64,000 nt of DNA from CAIVAT01 sp049317265 (GCA_049317265.1 JBMOIP010000010.1:1-64000); one strand, 5' to 3'. Numbered from the stretch's first letter, positions 8,382 to 15,600 are shown. Program-made: numbers and translations. The notes: generated by a model not told the origin, from the letters alone.

Positions 8382-8943
8382 TGGGGAGCAGGTGGAGCTA
8401 ACGGTATTGGGAGTATTGGAATTCAGCAGCATTGCCATCGGCATCAGGGCACTGGATGAAATGGTAAAAATTGCACCGGTCAGAATTATTGATGCAAGGA
8501 CCATGTGCCCGGGGAAATACCTGGTTGTTTTCAGTGGTGATGTGGCTTCTGTTGAATATTCCTATAAAAAGGGACTGGAAACAGGTCAGAATTTCATCGT
8601 CGACAGCCTGTTCCTTCCGATGGTTCATCCGGATGTTCTCCCTGCCCTCGGGAACAATGTTGCCACCGAAGTATGGGACGCCATCGGGATCATAGAAACA
8701 CTATCCGTTGTATCGGGTATTGAGGCAGCTGACCTGGCAGCAAAGACGGGCAATGTGAAAATCATTGAAATACGCCTGGCAATCGGGTTTGGGGGAAAAT
8801 CATATGTGAAAATGATGGGCACACTCGATTCAATGGAAGCAGCACTGGAAGCCGGAACCGCCAGGGCCCGGTCCAAAAACCTGCTTTGCATGTCAACCCT
8901 GATCCCGCAACCACATCCTGAAATTAAACCATTTTTCCTATAA
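8350..8943 (+). CDS. BMC-T trimeric shell protein, single-layer type
   Basis: A protein of about 183-197 aa with two BMC domains: first LTVLGVLEFSSIAIGIRALDEMVKIAP with GKYLVVFSGDVASVEYSYKKG; second AIGIIETLSVVSGIEAADLAA with RLAIGFGGKSYVKMMGTLDSMEAAL. It resembles the single-layer (PduT/Haliangium T1-like) tandem shell proteins. The start is uncertain: ATG at 8350 or 8356 overlaps the previous gene, while GTG at 8392 follows GGGGAG and would start right at the domain. An ATG overlapping the preceding stop is out of frame. Together with the gene at 6802 the operon has both BMC-T classes. Confidence 0.88.
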   Translation: MNMTGLFTGNNGEQVELTVLGVLEFSSIAIGIRALDEMVKIAPVRIIDARTMCPGKYLVVFSGDVASVEYSYKKGLETGQNFIVDSLFLPMVHPDVLPALGNNVATEVWDAIGIIETLSVVSGIEAADLAAKTGNVKIIEIRLAIGFGGKSYVKMMGTLDSMEAALEAGTARARSKNLLCMSTLIPQPHPEIKPFFL

Positions 8944-8957
8944 CCTGCAAATGACAG

Positions 8958-10376
8958 ATGGACAACCTTGAGAATGACATACGGGCGCTGGTGCAGGAAG
9001 TCATCCACGACCTGAACCTTTTTCCTTCAAAAGAGAGAATCTCCCAGGGAAGCAGTGGCGTATTTCCTGACATCAACCAGGCTATTCAGGCTGCAGGGAT
9101 CGCCTTTACAGAGTTAAACAAACTAACACTCGAAACGAGAAAAAAGATCATCGCGAACATCCGGGAAAAAGCCCTGGCTAACAATGAAATGATGTCACGG
9201 ATGGCACAGCAGGAGACCGGACTGGGACGCTGGGAAGACAAAATGGTTAAAAACGAGCTGGGAATTTTAAAAACACCTGGCGTGGAAGATATTGTTCCCG
9301 AATCCTTCTCCGATGATTTTGGATTGACACTGGTAGAAAGAGCGCCATATGGCGTGATTGGTTCCATTACACCCAGCACAAACTCCACCGTAACCCTCAT
9401 CAGCAACAGCATTGGCATGATTGCTGCCGGAAATGCCGTTGTTTTCAATCCCCATCCTTCGGCAAAAGAGGTCTCCGCATGTGTTATCTCCCTGCTCAAT
9501 AGCGCCATCACCGAAGCTGGCGGACCAATCAACCTGCTTACCTGTGTAGAAGAACCAACCATTGATTCGGCCAAAGCCCTGATGTCACATCCCGGCATCG
9601 CGATTCTTGTAGTAACAGGCGGTCCTGCAGTTGTAAAGGTGGCCATGAACAGCGGGAAAAAAGTGATAGCCGCCGGCCCTGGGAATCCTCCCTGTGTTGT
9701 GGATGAAACCGCCGACCTTGTAAAAGCCGGAAAGGATATCGTGAATGGTGCCGGCTTTGACAACAACGTCATCTGCATCTGTGAGAAGGAGATCATCGTG
9801 GTGGCCTCCGTTGCCGACCGGCTGAAAGTGGAGCTAAAGAAAAACGGCGCCTTCGAACTGGATGCCGCACAGATTAAAAAAATTACGAAACTTGTGATAA
9901 GCGATCCCGGCGGACCCGGTAAAGAGGGTGCTGCGGATAAAAGATTCGTAGGTAAAAATGCAGATTTCATCGCAAAGGAGGCTGGAATTACCGTACCGCC
10001 ATCCACCAGGTTGCTGCTATGTGAAGTAGGCCGGGAACACCCGCTGATCTGGACCGAACAACTCATGCCGGTAATGCCTTTGGTTCGTGTACATGATGTT
10101 GATGCTGCCATCGACCTCGCTGTGGAGTGTGAACACGGGTTCAGGCATACCGCTATCATGCACTCGCTGAACATTGCCAAGTTGAGCAAAATGGCCAAAG
10201 CCATGAACTGCTCCATCTTTATTAAAAATGGTCCCAGCTATGCAGGCCTGGGACATGGCGGGGCAGGTTTTGCCTCCTTTACGATCGCGAGTCCCACCGG
10301 CGAAGGGGTTACCCGCGCCAGGACATTCACAAGGGAACGCAGGTGCACACTGGTGGATTACTTCAGAATTCTTTAA
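8958..10376 (+). CDS. CoA-acylating aldehyde dehydrogenase of the BMC (PduP/EutE family)
   Basis: A 472-aa aldehyde dehydrogenase. Residues 1-20 form an amphipathic helix followed by a loose linker (about 21-35), the layout of an encapsulation peptide. The catalytic Cys is C273 in FDNNVICIC, aligned with the NNLPC of PduP; the nucleotide-binding TPSTNST and the PGNPP loop are present. PduP/EutE enzymes oxidise an aldehyde to acyl-CoA with NAD. Beside a deoxyribose-phosphate aldolase the expected substrate is acetaldehyde, giving acetyl-CoA. It lies inside the shell-gene operon, 14 nt after a BMC-T gene. Confidence 0.92.
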   Translation: MDNLENDIRALVQEVIHDLNLFPSKERISQGSSGVFPDINQAIQAAGIAFTELNKLTLETRKKIIANIREKALANNEMMSRMAQQETGLGRWEDKMVKNELGILKTPGVEDIVPESFSDDFGLTLVERAPYGVIGSITPSTNSTVTLISNSIGMIAAGNAVVFNPHPSAKEVSACVISLLNSAITEAGGPINLLTCVEEPTIDSAKALMSHPGIAILVVTGGPAVVKVAMNSGKKVIAAGPGNPPCVVDETADLVKAGKDIVNGAGFDNNVICICEKEIIVVASVADRLKVELKKNGAFELDAAQIKKITKLVISDPGGPGKEGAADKRFVGKNADFIAKEAGITVPPSTRLLLCEVGREHPLIWTEQLMPVMPLVRVHDVDAAIDLAVECEHGFRHTAIMHSLNIAKLSKMAKAMNCSIFIKNGPSYAGLGHGGAGFASFTIASPTGEGVTRARTFTRERRCTLVDYFRIL

Positions 10377-10440
10377 TTCAAAACGACATAGAACCGGAAC
10401 ATCAATAATTCTGGCATAAAATTAAAACATTCATGATTCG

Positions 10441-10716
10441 ATGAAATTAGGAAGAGTCACCGGCCGGGTGGTAAGTACAAAGAAAGTTGCATCGTTCGAA
10501 GGCATCAAACTGCTGCTGGTGCAACCTGTGGATGAACACCTGGTTCCCTATGGCGATCCGATTGTGGCATTCGACACGATCCAGTCCGGCACTGGCGACC
10601 TCGTTTATTATGAAACCAGCAAGGAGGCCGGCCGGGTGTTGGAAACCGTTATGAATCCATGCGATGCCGCCATTGTTGGAATAGTAGATAAAATATTTTT
10701 AGCAGAAAAAGGATGA
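10441..10716 (+). CDS. BMC-P pentameric vertex protein 3 (EutN/CcmL family)
   Basis: A 91-aa EutN/CcmL protein (KLGRVTGRVVSTKKVASFEG, LLLVQPVDE, VAFDTIQSGTGDLVYYETSKEA, IVGIVDKIF). It overlaps the next BMC-P gene by 4 nt (ATGA), so the two are translationally coupled. The QSGTGD/QAGTGD wording is shared with copy 4 but not with copies 1-2, so the four genes fall into two pairs. Confidence 0.92.
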   Translation: MKLGRVTGRVVSTKKVASFEGIKLLLVQPVDEHLVPYGDPIVAFDTIQSGTGDLVYYETSKEAGRVLETVMNPCDAAIVGIVDKIFLAEKG

Positions 10717-10994
10717 TACTGGCTAAAGTGACCGGAAATGTGGTGGCTACCATCAAAGCGCCAGGGTATGAATCGAGGAAGATCATGATCGTTCAACCCG
10801 TTACCCCAGCTGGGGAACCCGTTGGGAAGTCATTTCTTGCCGTGGATACAGTTCAGGCTGGAACAGGTGATACTGTACTTGTGATGGAGGAAGGCGGTTC
10901 GGCAAGATGGATCCTGGATGAACCGGAAACTTTCACGGTTAAATCTGTCATCGCCGGCATTGTTGATGAAATCCACCATGATTCAACCATATAA
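10713..10994 (+). CDS. BMC-P pentameric vertex protein 4 (EutN/CcmL family)
   Basis: A 93-aa EutN/CcmL protein: ILAKVTGNVVATIKAPGYES, IMIVQPVTPAG, VDTVQAGTGDTVLVMEEGGSAR, VIAGIVDEIHHD. It starts at the ATG inside the ATGA overlap with copy 3. A shell needs only twelve pentamers, so four paralogues suggest special vertices or alternative shells rather than dosage. Confidence 0.92.
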   Translation: MILAKVTGNVVATIKAPGYESRKIMIVQPVTPAGEPVGKSFLAVDTVQAGTGDTVLVMEEGGSARWILDEPETFTVKSVIAGIVDEIHHDSTI

Positions 10995-11027
10995 ATTGCT
11001 TTGAAAAGGTTAAGAAAGTCGAGACGT

Positions 11028-11528
11028 ATGATAATTGGCCAGGATAAAGAACGTGGAACAACGTCACAGGTCCACATCAGGGGAGTTGCCATAGGCTCCG
11101 ATCACGGGTCGTATGATGATAAGGAGATGCTTAAGCGATACCTTGAAAGTGCAGGCTATAAAATTGTCGATGTGGGAACCGGCAACAGCACTGAAAAGGT
11201 GGATTATCCCGATTTCGCAGTTGCTGTAGCCAGGAAAGTGGTTAGCGGGGAGTGCGAGCGGGGAATTATGCTGGATGCTGCCGGAATTGGTTCTTCCATG
11301 GTATGCAATAAGGTTCGCGGCATCAGGGCAGCGTTGTGCTGGAGCCCGAAAACCATCGTCAACAGCCGTGAACACAACAATGCGAATGTTTTAACCATGG
11401 GGACAGCCCAGCACCCCAAGGAAGAGTTATGTGCCATGGCTAAACTGTGGTTGGAGACCAAATTTGAAGGCGGAAGACACTGGCCAAGGATAAATAAAAT
11501 GATGTCAATCGAAAGAGAAGGAAAATAA
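11028..11528 (+). CDS. RpiB/LacAB-family sugar-phosphate isomerase with variant active site
   Basis: A 166-aa protein from ATG 11028; an upstream TTG at 11001 would add nine basic residues. The RpiB fold is clear: GVAIGSDHG (about 20-27), VDYPDFA, ERGIMLDAAGIGSSMVCNKVRGIRA and SREHNNAN. RpiB/LacAB enzymes interconvert aldose and ketose phosphates. In E. coli RpiB the motif reads CGTG, where Cys is the catalytic base and Thr helps ring opening. Here it is DAAG (D83, A85), so both residues are replaced and substrate or mechanism may differ. The 15-18 residues before the domain are extra relative to typical RpiB and could be a targeting tail. It ends 1 nt before deoC. Confidence 0.82.
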   Translation: MIIGQDKERGTTSQVHIRGVAIGSDHGSYDDKEMLKRYLESAGYKIVDVGTGNSTEKVDYPDFAVAVARKVVSGECERGIMLDAAGIGSSMVCNKVRGIRAALCWSPKTIVNSREHNNANVLTMGTAQHPKEELCAMAKLWLETKFEGGRHWPRINKMMSIEREGK

Positions 11529-11529
11529 C

Positions 11530-12324
11530 ATGGATCAAAACGAATTAATCGACCGGATAACAAAAGAGGTCCTTCAAAGACTGAACCAGAAACCTGGCAT
11601 GCAGGAGCAAAAGCCGCAAAGTGTTCCGGCAACTCCATCGGCACAAATGATCACCGCTCATGAACTGGCTGGTTATATCGACCATACACTGCTTAAACCG
11701 GAAGCCGTTGTTTCACAATTTGAGCAGGTCTGCAACGAAGCCATCAAATACAAGTTCAAATCCGTTTGTGTCAACTCATCATGGATTCCCTTCGTAGCCA
11801 AAAAGTTACGGGGCACTGGAGTGAAAGTGTGTTCCGTGATCGGGTTTCCCCTTGGTGAGATGGACACCCGCAGTAAAGCGTTTGAAGCGAGAAATGCTAT
11901 TGGGAACGGAGCCGAGGAACTTGACATGGTGATCAATGTAGGCGCATTGAAATCAGGTAATTTAAAACTTGTTGAAGAGGATATCAGGGCCATCAAACGA
12001 GCCTGCAGAAGCAACACGATCCTGAAAGTTATCCTGGAAACCGGCCTGCTCACGGATGAAGAGAAGATCGTCGCCTGTGAAATTTCCAGAAAGGCAGGAG
12101 CAGACTTTGTCAAAACGAGTACCGGGTTTGCCGGAAGCGGTGCAACTGTTCATGACATAGCCCTGATGCGCAGGATTGTCGGCCCCACCATGGGTGTCAA
12201 GGCAAGCGGGGGTATAAGGACATTTGACCAGGCTGTGGCGATGATCCGGGCAGGTGCCAGCAGGATCGGATGCGGCGCCAGTGTAGATGTTATCTCCGGA
12301 ACCGAATCAAAGAGCTCCTATTAA
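11530..12324 (+). CDS. deoC: Deoxyribose-phosphate aldolase with N-terminal encapsulation peptide
   Basis: A 264-aa class I aldolase (DERA). Residues 1-20 form an amphipathic helix (LIDRITKEVLQRL) and 21-40 a Pro/Gln-rich linker, the classic BMC encapsulation-peptide layout. The enzyme domain starts at AGYIDHTLLKP. The Schiff-base Lys is K195 (ADFVKTSTGF), with D132 (EELDMVINVG) and K224 (GVKASGGIRT) completing the catalytic set. It cleaves 2-deoxyribose-5-phosphate to acetaldehyde and glyceraldehyde-3-phosphate. Acetaldehyde would feed the aldehyde dehydrogenase at 8958. Its stop codon lies inside a 16-bp palindrome. Confidence 0.95.
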   Translation: MDQNELIDRITKEVLQRLNQKPGMQEQKPQSVPATPSAQMITAHELAGYIDHTLLKPEAVVSQFEQVCNEAIKYKFKSVCVNSSWIPFVAKKLRGTGVKVCSVIGFPLGEMDTRSKAFEARNAIGNGAEELDMVINVGALKSGNLKLVEEDIRAIKRACRSNTILKVILETGLLTDEEKIVACEISRKAGADFVKTSTGFAGSGATVHDIALMRRIVGPTMGVKASGGIRTFDQAVAMIRAGASRIGCGASVDVISGTESKSSY

Positions 12325-12336
12325 TCAGCTGATTAA
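12321..12336. promoter_or_regulatory. Perfect 16-bp palindrome at the end of deoC
   Basis: TTAATCAGCTGATTAA is perfectly self-complementary and contains the deoC stop codon. It may be a regulator-binding site or the base of an RNA hairpin. No U-tract typical of a terminator follows. Two other palindromes and an inverted repeat with similar A/T-rich arms occur around the TetR gene downstream. Confidence 0.4.
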
Positions 12337-12369
12337 AAGCTATCAGCAACAGTTTTCTCAATTTCATCC

Positions 12370-12403
12370 CTTTGTGCATCCTTGTGTCTTTGTGACTTCG
12401 TGG
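12370..12403 (+). repeat. Degenerate octamer tandem repeat (CTTTGTGn)
   Basis: CTTTGTGC, 2 nt, then CCTTGTGT-CTTTGTGA-CTTCGTGG: four variants of one unit, the last three in strict 8-bp register. It lies between deoC and the tail-tube gene. Other 8-bp-period arrays occur at 24714, 50390 and 52111. Confidence 0.6.
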
Positions 12404-12527
12404 CTGCTTTTCTTTACCTTCCGGGCATTTTACGATGATTTGTTTTTGGCCCCGGTAAGTACGAACGAATTTGAATGATCAAAAAAACACATTAATAAGG
12501 AACAACGAATTATCATTAGTAAATGTT

Positions 12528-13007
12528 ATGGCAAACAATGAAGCTGGACAGTCAGAAGCTGCTGATTATGCACCGCAGTGGCCCATGCCAAAATTTCACT
12601 TTTCAGTTGACCTCGGCAGTGGTGGAACCGCATCATTCAATGAGGTGTCCGGGATGAATGTTGAATCACAAATCATAGAATACCGGTCTGGAGATGAAAT
12701 GAATTTCACTAAGGCCAAAATGCCCGGACTGAAAAAGTATAATAATGTTACCTTGAAAAAGGGCATCTTCAAGGGCGATAAGGCCTTCTGGGACTGGTAC
12801 AATAAAATAACCATGAACACCATCGAACGGACGGATGTCAAAATCACGCTCATGGATGAGAAGGGCGGGGTCCTTATGCTTTGGACCATGAAAAATGCCT
12901 GGCCGACCAAGATAACGGTCACCGATCTGAAGGCTGATGGCAGTGAGGTTGCGGTTGAGACCCTGGAACTCGCACATGAAGGGTTAACCCAGACAAATGG
13001 CTTATAA
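12528..13007 (+). CDS. T4 gp19-family contractile-tail tube protein (orphan)
   Basis: A 159-aa protein (from ATG 12528; an ATG at 12471 would give 178 aa). It matches the gp19/Afp1-type tube family: PKFHFSVDLG start, FNEVSGMNVESQIIEYRSGDE, the PGLKKYNNVTLKKG motif, FWDWYNKI, ITLMDEKG, WTMKNAWPTKI, and VAVETLELAHEGL at the end. Such proteins stack as hexameric rings to build the inner tube of phage tails or extracellular contractile injection systems. No sheath, baseplate, spike or ATPase gene is present nearby, so it is an orphan here. It is co-directional with the BMC operon, 203 nt after deoC, and precedes a TetR gene. Confidence 0.85.
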   Translation: MANNEAGQSEAADYAPQWPMPKFHFSVDLGSGGTASFNEVSGMNVESQIIEYRSGDEMNFTKAKMPGLKKYNNVTLKKGIFKGDKAFWDWYNKITMNTIERTDVKITLMDEKGGVLMLWTMKNAWPTKITVTDLKADGSEVAVETLELAHEGLTQTNGL

Positions 13008-13226
13008 TTCCATCTGACCCCGGAAATAGCAGCTGAGGTTGTCTTTTACAAACTTTTTCATACGCTGCTGGAATAGAAAGAACCCCTGCGGTATTACAGT
13101 AACCTGTTATTTGGCAGCAACCCGCTGTTTATTTCACGGTCCGGGTGATTAGAATTACCATGTGATGTTGTTTGCCCCGTTAACTATCCAAGGCATTCAA
13201 TTGAAAGAAAAAGTGTTTTAATATGG

Positions 13227-13245
13227 ATCAACTTAAATAGTTGAT
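13227..13245. promoter_or_regulatory. Inverted repeat upstream of TetR gene
   Basis: ATCAACT-TAAAT-AGTTGAT: perfect 7-bp arms with a 5-nt spacer. It could be a dyad operator or a weak hairpin. It lies 75 nt before the TetR start. Confidence 0.4.
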
Positions 13246-13299
13246 TAAAAATTTGGAATAATGGCGCAAATGATCTTATTTTGCGATATTAATAGTTAT

Positions 13300-13318
13300 A
13301 TTAAATAATATATTTAAT
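13300..13318. promoter_or_regulatory. Putative TetR operator abutting the start codon
   Basis: ATTAAAT-AATAT-ATTTAAT: perfect 7-bp arms with a 5-nt spacer, ending 1 nt before the TetR ATG at 13320. The position would let a bound repressor block its own translation initiation region or transcription, the usual autoregulation of this family. Its extreme A/T content means part of the symmetry could be chance. Confidence 0.45.
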
Positions 13319-13319
13319 T

Positions 13320-13949
13320 ATGACATTGAAACCGGCCAACGACCAAACCATGGAGCAGGTCATCCTGGAAACAGCTGAAAACCTGTTTCTTGAAAAAGGA
13401 TTCGCCCTGACCTCCACCATTGAAATTGCCAGGGTTGCCGGGTGCAACCAGGCTTTGGTTCACTACTATTTCAGGACAAAAGAGCGGTTGTTTGATGCTG
13501 TTTTCGAGAAAAGCGCATGGACCATTATCTCCTCATTTCTCGAACCATTGGCTGAAAATATTCCGTTTGAAGAAAAAATCCGTAAGAAAATCGAAACCCA
13601 GTATGACTTATTGAAGGCAAACCCCAAAATTCCCTTCCTGTTTTTTAATGAACTCAACACCAATCCCTGCCGTCTCCGCGGGCTCATGGAAAAAACAGGA
13701 ACACTGCCCGGGGTACTATGGAAACAGGTTGATGAAGAGTTAAAGGCAGAGATAGAAAAAGGTGTCATCCGCCCGATGACTGCAACAGACCTCCTCGTCA
13801 CCATCCTCTCCATGAACCTGTTTTTATTCCTTGCAGGGCCTGTGTTGAAAGTGGTTGCCGGGTTATCGGAGGTTGATATGCACCACCTGGTTGATAACAG
13901 GAAACGGGAGAACGTCACAGTCATCCTAAAAAGTCTTCGTCCATCTTAA
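13320..13949 (+). CDS. TetR/AcrR-family transcriptional regulator
   Basis: A 209-aa protein with an N-terminal TetR helix-turn-helix (about residues 15-62: ILETAENLFLEKGF, TSTIEIARVAGCNQALVHYYFRTKERLFDAVF) and an all-helical C-terminal ligand domain without a recognised ligand family. The start codon directly follows a palindrome, suggesting autoregulation. Candidate targets are itself, the porin at 14120 (18-bp palindrome between them), and possibly the tail-tube/BMC genes upstream. The ligand is unknown. Confidence 0.88.
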   Translation: MTLKPANDQTMEQVILETAENLFLEKGFALTSTIEIARVAGCNQALVHYYFRTKERLFDAVFEKSAWTIISSFLEPLAENIPFEEKIRKKIETQYDLLKANPKIPFLFFNELNTNPCRLRGLMEKTGTLPGVLWKQVDEELKAEIEKGVIRPMTATDLLVTILSMNLFLFLAGPVLKVVAGLSEVDMHHLVDNRKRENVTVILKSLRPS

Positions 13950-13960
13950 TCGTCTGGCAT

Positions 13961-13978
13961 TTTAATAACGTTATTAAA
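13961..13978. promoter_or_regulatory. Perfect 18-bp palindrome between TetR and porin genes
   Basis: TTTAATAACGTTATTAAA is perfectly self-complementary. It lies 12 nt after the TetR stop and about 100 nt before the -7 box of the porin gene. It is a plausible operator for the TetR protein; a terminator is unlikely because the stem is A/T-rich and no U-tract follows. Confidence 0.45.
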
Positions 13979-14073
13979 TACCATTATCAACACCAGCACT
14001 ACAGCCCTATCCGTACCAAAAAGAAAACAGCAAATAACATATCGATTTTTTTCACATATTAACATCCTTTTAG

Positions 14074-14081
14074 TACTTTTG
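14074..14081 (+). promoter_or_regulatory. -7 element of the porin gene
   Basis: TACTTTTG followed by C matches TAnnTTTG, 38 nt before the ATG at 14120. No clean TTTG is seen at the -33 position. Confidence 0.4.
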
Positions 14082-14119
14082 CCGGTCAAAATTATCAGGA
14101 TCATTCAACCATCCATCCT

Positions 14120-15556
14120 ATGAAAAAAAATACGACAATATCTGCACTGACCATCTTACTGCTCCTCCTCTCCTCCCTCGGCAGCAAGGCACAATTCAAC
14201 ATTTCCGGGGAGTTTAAAATGAGAGGCGAATACCGTGACGGCTATATATCACTTAGAGATTCTTCTAAAATTCCCTATGGGGATATTCTCGGCAGGGCCA
14301 GGTTGCTCTTCGATTACAAAAATGACAAGATCACCACCCGGTTTTCGCTTTTTGATGCCTGGGTTTACGGACAGAATTACTATTCGTCAGATACTATCAC
14401 CAAAAACACGGTAAATGTGTATGAAGCCTGGTTTAAATACAACTTCAATTCTGCCTTTGCCATCAAAACCGGCCGCATGGAGGTGTCCTACGACGATGAA
14501 CGGTTGTTTGGCGTTTCAAACTGGAGCATGTGGGGCGCAACACACGACATTGTTATTGCACAGTATGAGAGTCCCGTTGGCAACCTGAAAGGTGATGCGG
14601 CCTTTGCCATCAACAACATCGCACCGGCAAATTACTATATGAGCCCATACTCCATGGGAAAAAACTACAAGTACATGGGTTACCTCTACCTGAACAAGAA
14701 ATTCATGGATAAAAAATTAACGCTGTCGGTTCTTGGCGTGGTCGATGCATTCCAGAAAGGCAACATCACCACCGCCTCCACTAAAATTGACACGCTGAAA
14801 ATCAGGAATCAATTTGACTCCATCATCGGGACAACAGTCATTAAAACAGCTGTCAATACCACCGAAGAGTTTATTCATACCATTTATGCCAGGGCTACGG
14901 TTGGTGCCGGTTTGCTTTACGATCACAAAAAACTAGGGGTATTCGTCAACGGCTATTACCAAGGGGGACATACCAGCGACGGCAAGAAACTGAACGCCAA
15001 CTTTTACATAGCCTGGGTCAGCTACCAGGTGGTGAAGCCGCTGAAAATCCAGGTTGGATTCGAACACCTGAGCGGCAACAACTTCTCAGATACTGCAAAA
15101 TACAGAACAACCCTGAAAGGGTTCAGCACCCTCTACGGCACCTCCCACCGTCATTATGGCTATATGGACATGTTCAGTAAACTGGTAAAGGACAATGCCA
15201 GTCCCGGCCTTAACGACCTGTTTGGCAGAGTTACCGTAAACATGAACAGCAAAATGACCATTGAAGCTGTTTGCCGCTGGTTCAGCTTACCCAACGGATA
15301 CCTCTACGTTAAACCAACCAAAACCAAACCGACCCCCTTCCTGGCTGTATCGAAAAACCTTGGTACGGAAATCGACCTGGTAGGTCTCTACAAGCCAGTG
15401 CAGAACCTTGAATTCAGCGCTGCTTATTGCTTCTTCCTGCCAACAGCCACGATGGAAAATTACGATGGTCTGAAAACAGGCACCGCACGGTTTGCACAGT
15501 ACGCTTACCTGATGATTACCTACAAACCCAATTTCTTCAATTCAGATAAGCACTGA
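14120..15556 (+). CDS. Porin / alginate-export-like outer-membrane beta-barrel
   Basis: A 478-aa protein with a signal peptide (residues 1-24, ending SKAQ). The mature part starts with FNISGEFKMRGEYRDGY and consists of alternating amphipathic strands (LGRARLLFDYKND, YEAWFKYNF, IKTGRMEVSYDDERLFG), typical of the alginate_exp/OprD-like porins of Bacteroidota. It ends with strands containing aromatic residues (YAYLMITYKPNFF). Probably a passive or substrate-specific channel; the solute is unknown. It has its own promoter downstream of the TetR gene and a palindrome in between, so TetR control is possible. Confidence 0.7.
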   Translation: MKKNTTISALTILLLLLSSLGSKAQFNISGEFKMRGEYRDGYISLRDSSKIPYGDILGRARLLFDYKNDKITTRFSLFDAWVYGQNYYSSDTITKNTVNVYEAWFKYNFNSAFAIKTGRMEVSYDDERLFGVSNWSMWGATHDIVIAQYESPVGNLKGDAAFAINNIAPANYYMSPYSMGKNYKYMGYLYLNKKFMDKKLTLSVLGVVDAFQKGNITTASTKIDTLKIRNQFDSIIGTTVIKTAVNTTEEFIHTIYARATVGAGLLYDHKKLGVFVNGYYQGGHTSDGKKLNANFYIAWVSYQVVKPLKIQVGFEHLSGNNFSDTAKYRTTLKGFSTLYGTSHRHYGYMDMFSKLVKDNASPGLNDLFGRVTVNMNSKMTIEAVCRWFSLPNGYLYVKPTKTKPTPFLAVSKNLGTEIDLVGLYKPVQNLEFSAAYCFFLPTATMENYDGLKTGTARFAQYAYLMITYKPNFFNSDKH

Positions 15557-15600
15557 CAGGTCAGGATTTTTTTCCCGACCTTTGCCGGAAAAATGATCTG

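Larger units (their letters stand above)
13008..13319. other. 312-nt intergenic region before the TetR gene
   Basis: No gene is seen. The right half is very A/T-rich. It holds an inverted repeat at 13227-13245 and a palindrome at 13300-13318 that abuts the TetR start codon. No clear TAnnTTTG element was found, so where the TetR transcript starts is unknown. Confidence 0.6.

Noticed and set aside
9086..10216. 376-codon minus-strand open frame opposite the aldehyde dehydrogenase gene
   Set aside because: It is fully embedded antisense to a gene with clear family motifs, and its translation shows no recognisable domain.
6424..12324. Typing the BMC as the Planctomycetes/Verrucomicrobia fucose-rhamnose class
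   Set aside because: No fuculose-type (class II) aldolase or lactaldehyde/lactate dehydrogenase is present; deoxyribose-phosphate aldolase plus RpiB-like isomerase points to the SPU class.
12287..12478. 63-codon frame between deoC and the tail-tube gene
   Set aside because: It starts inside deoC in another frame and runs through a tandem repeat; no start signal or recognisable sequence.
15557..15600. Hairpin with T-run after the porin gene as terminator
   Set aside because: The T-run lies in the loop between the GGTC and GACC arms, not after the stem, so it does not form a standard terminator.
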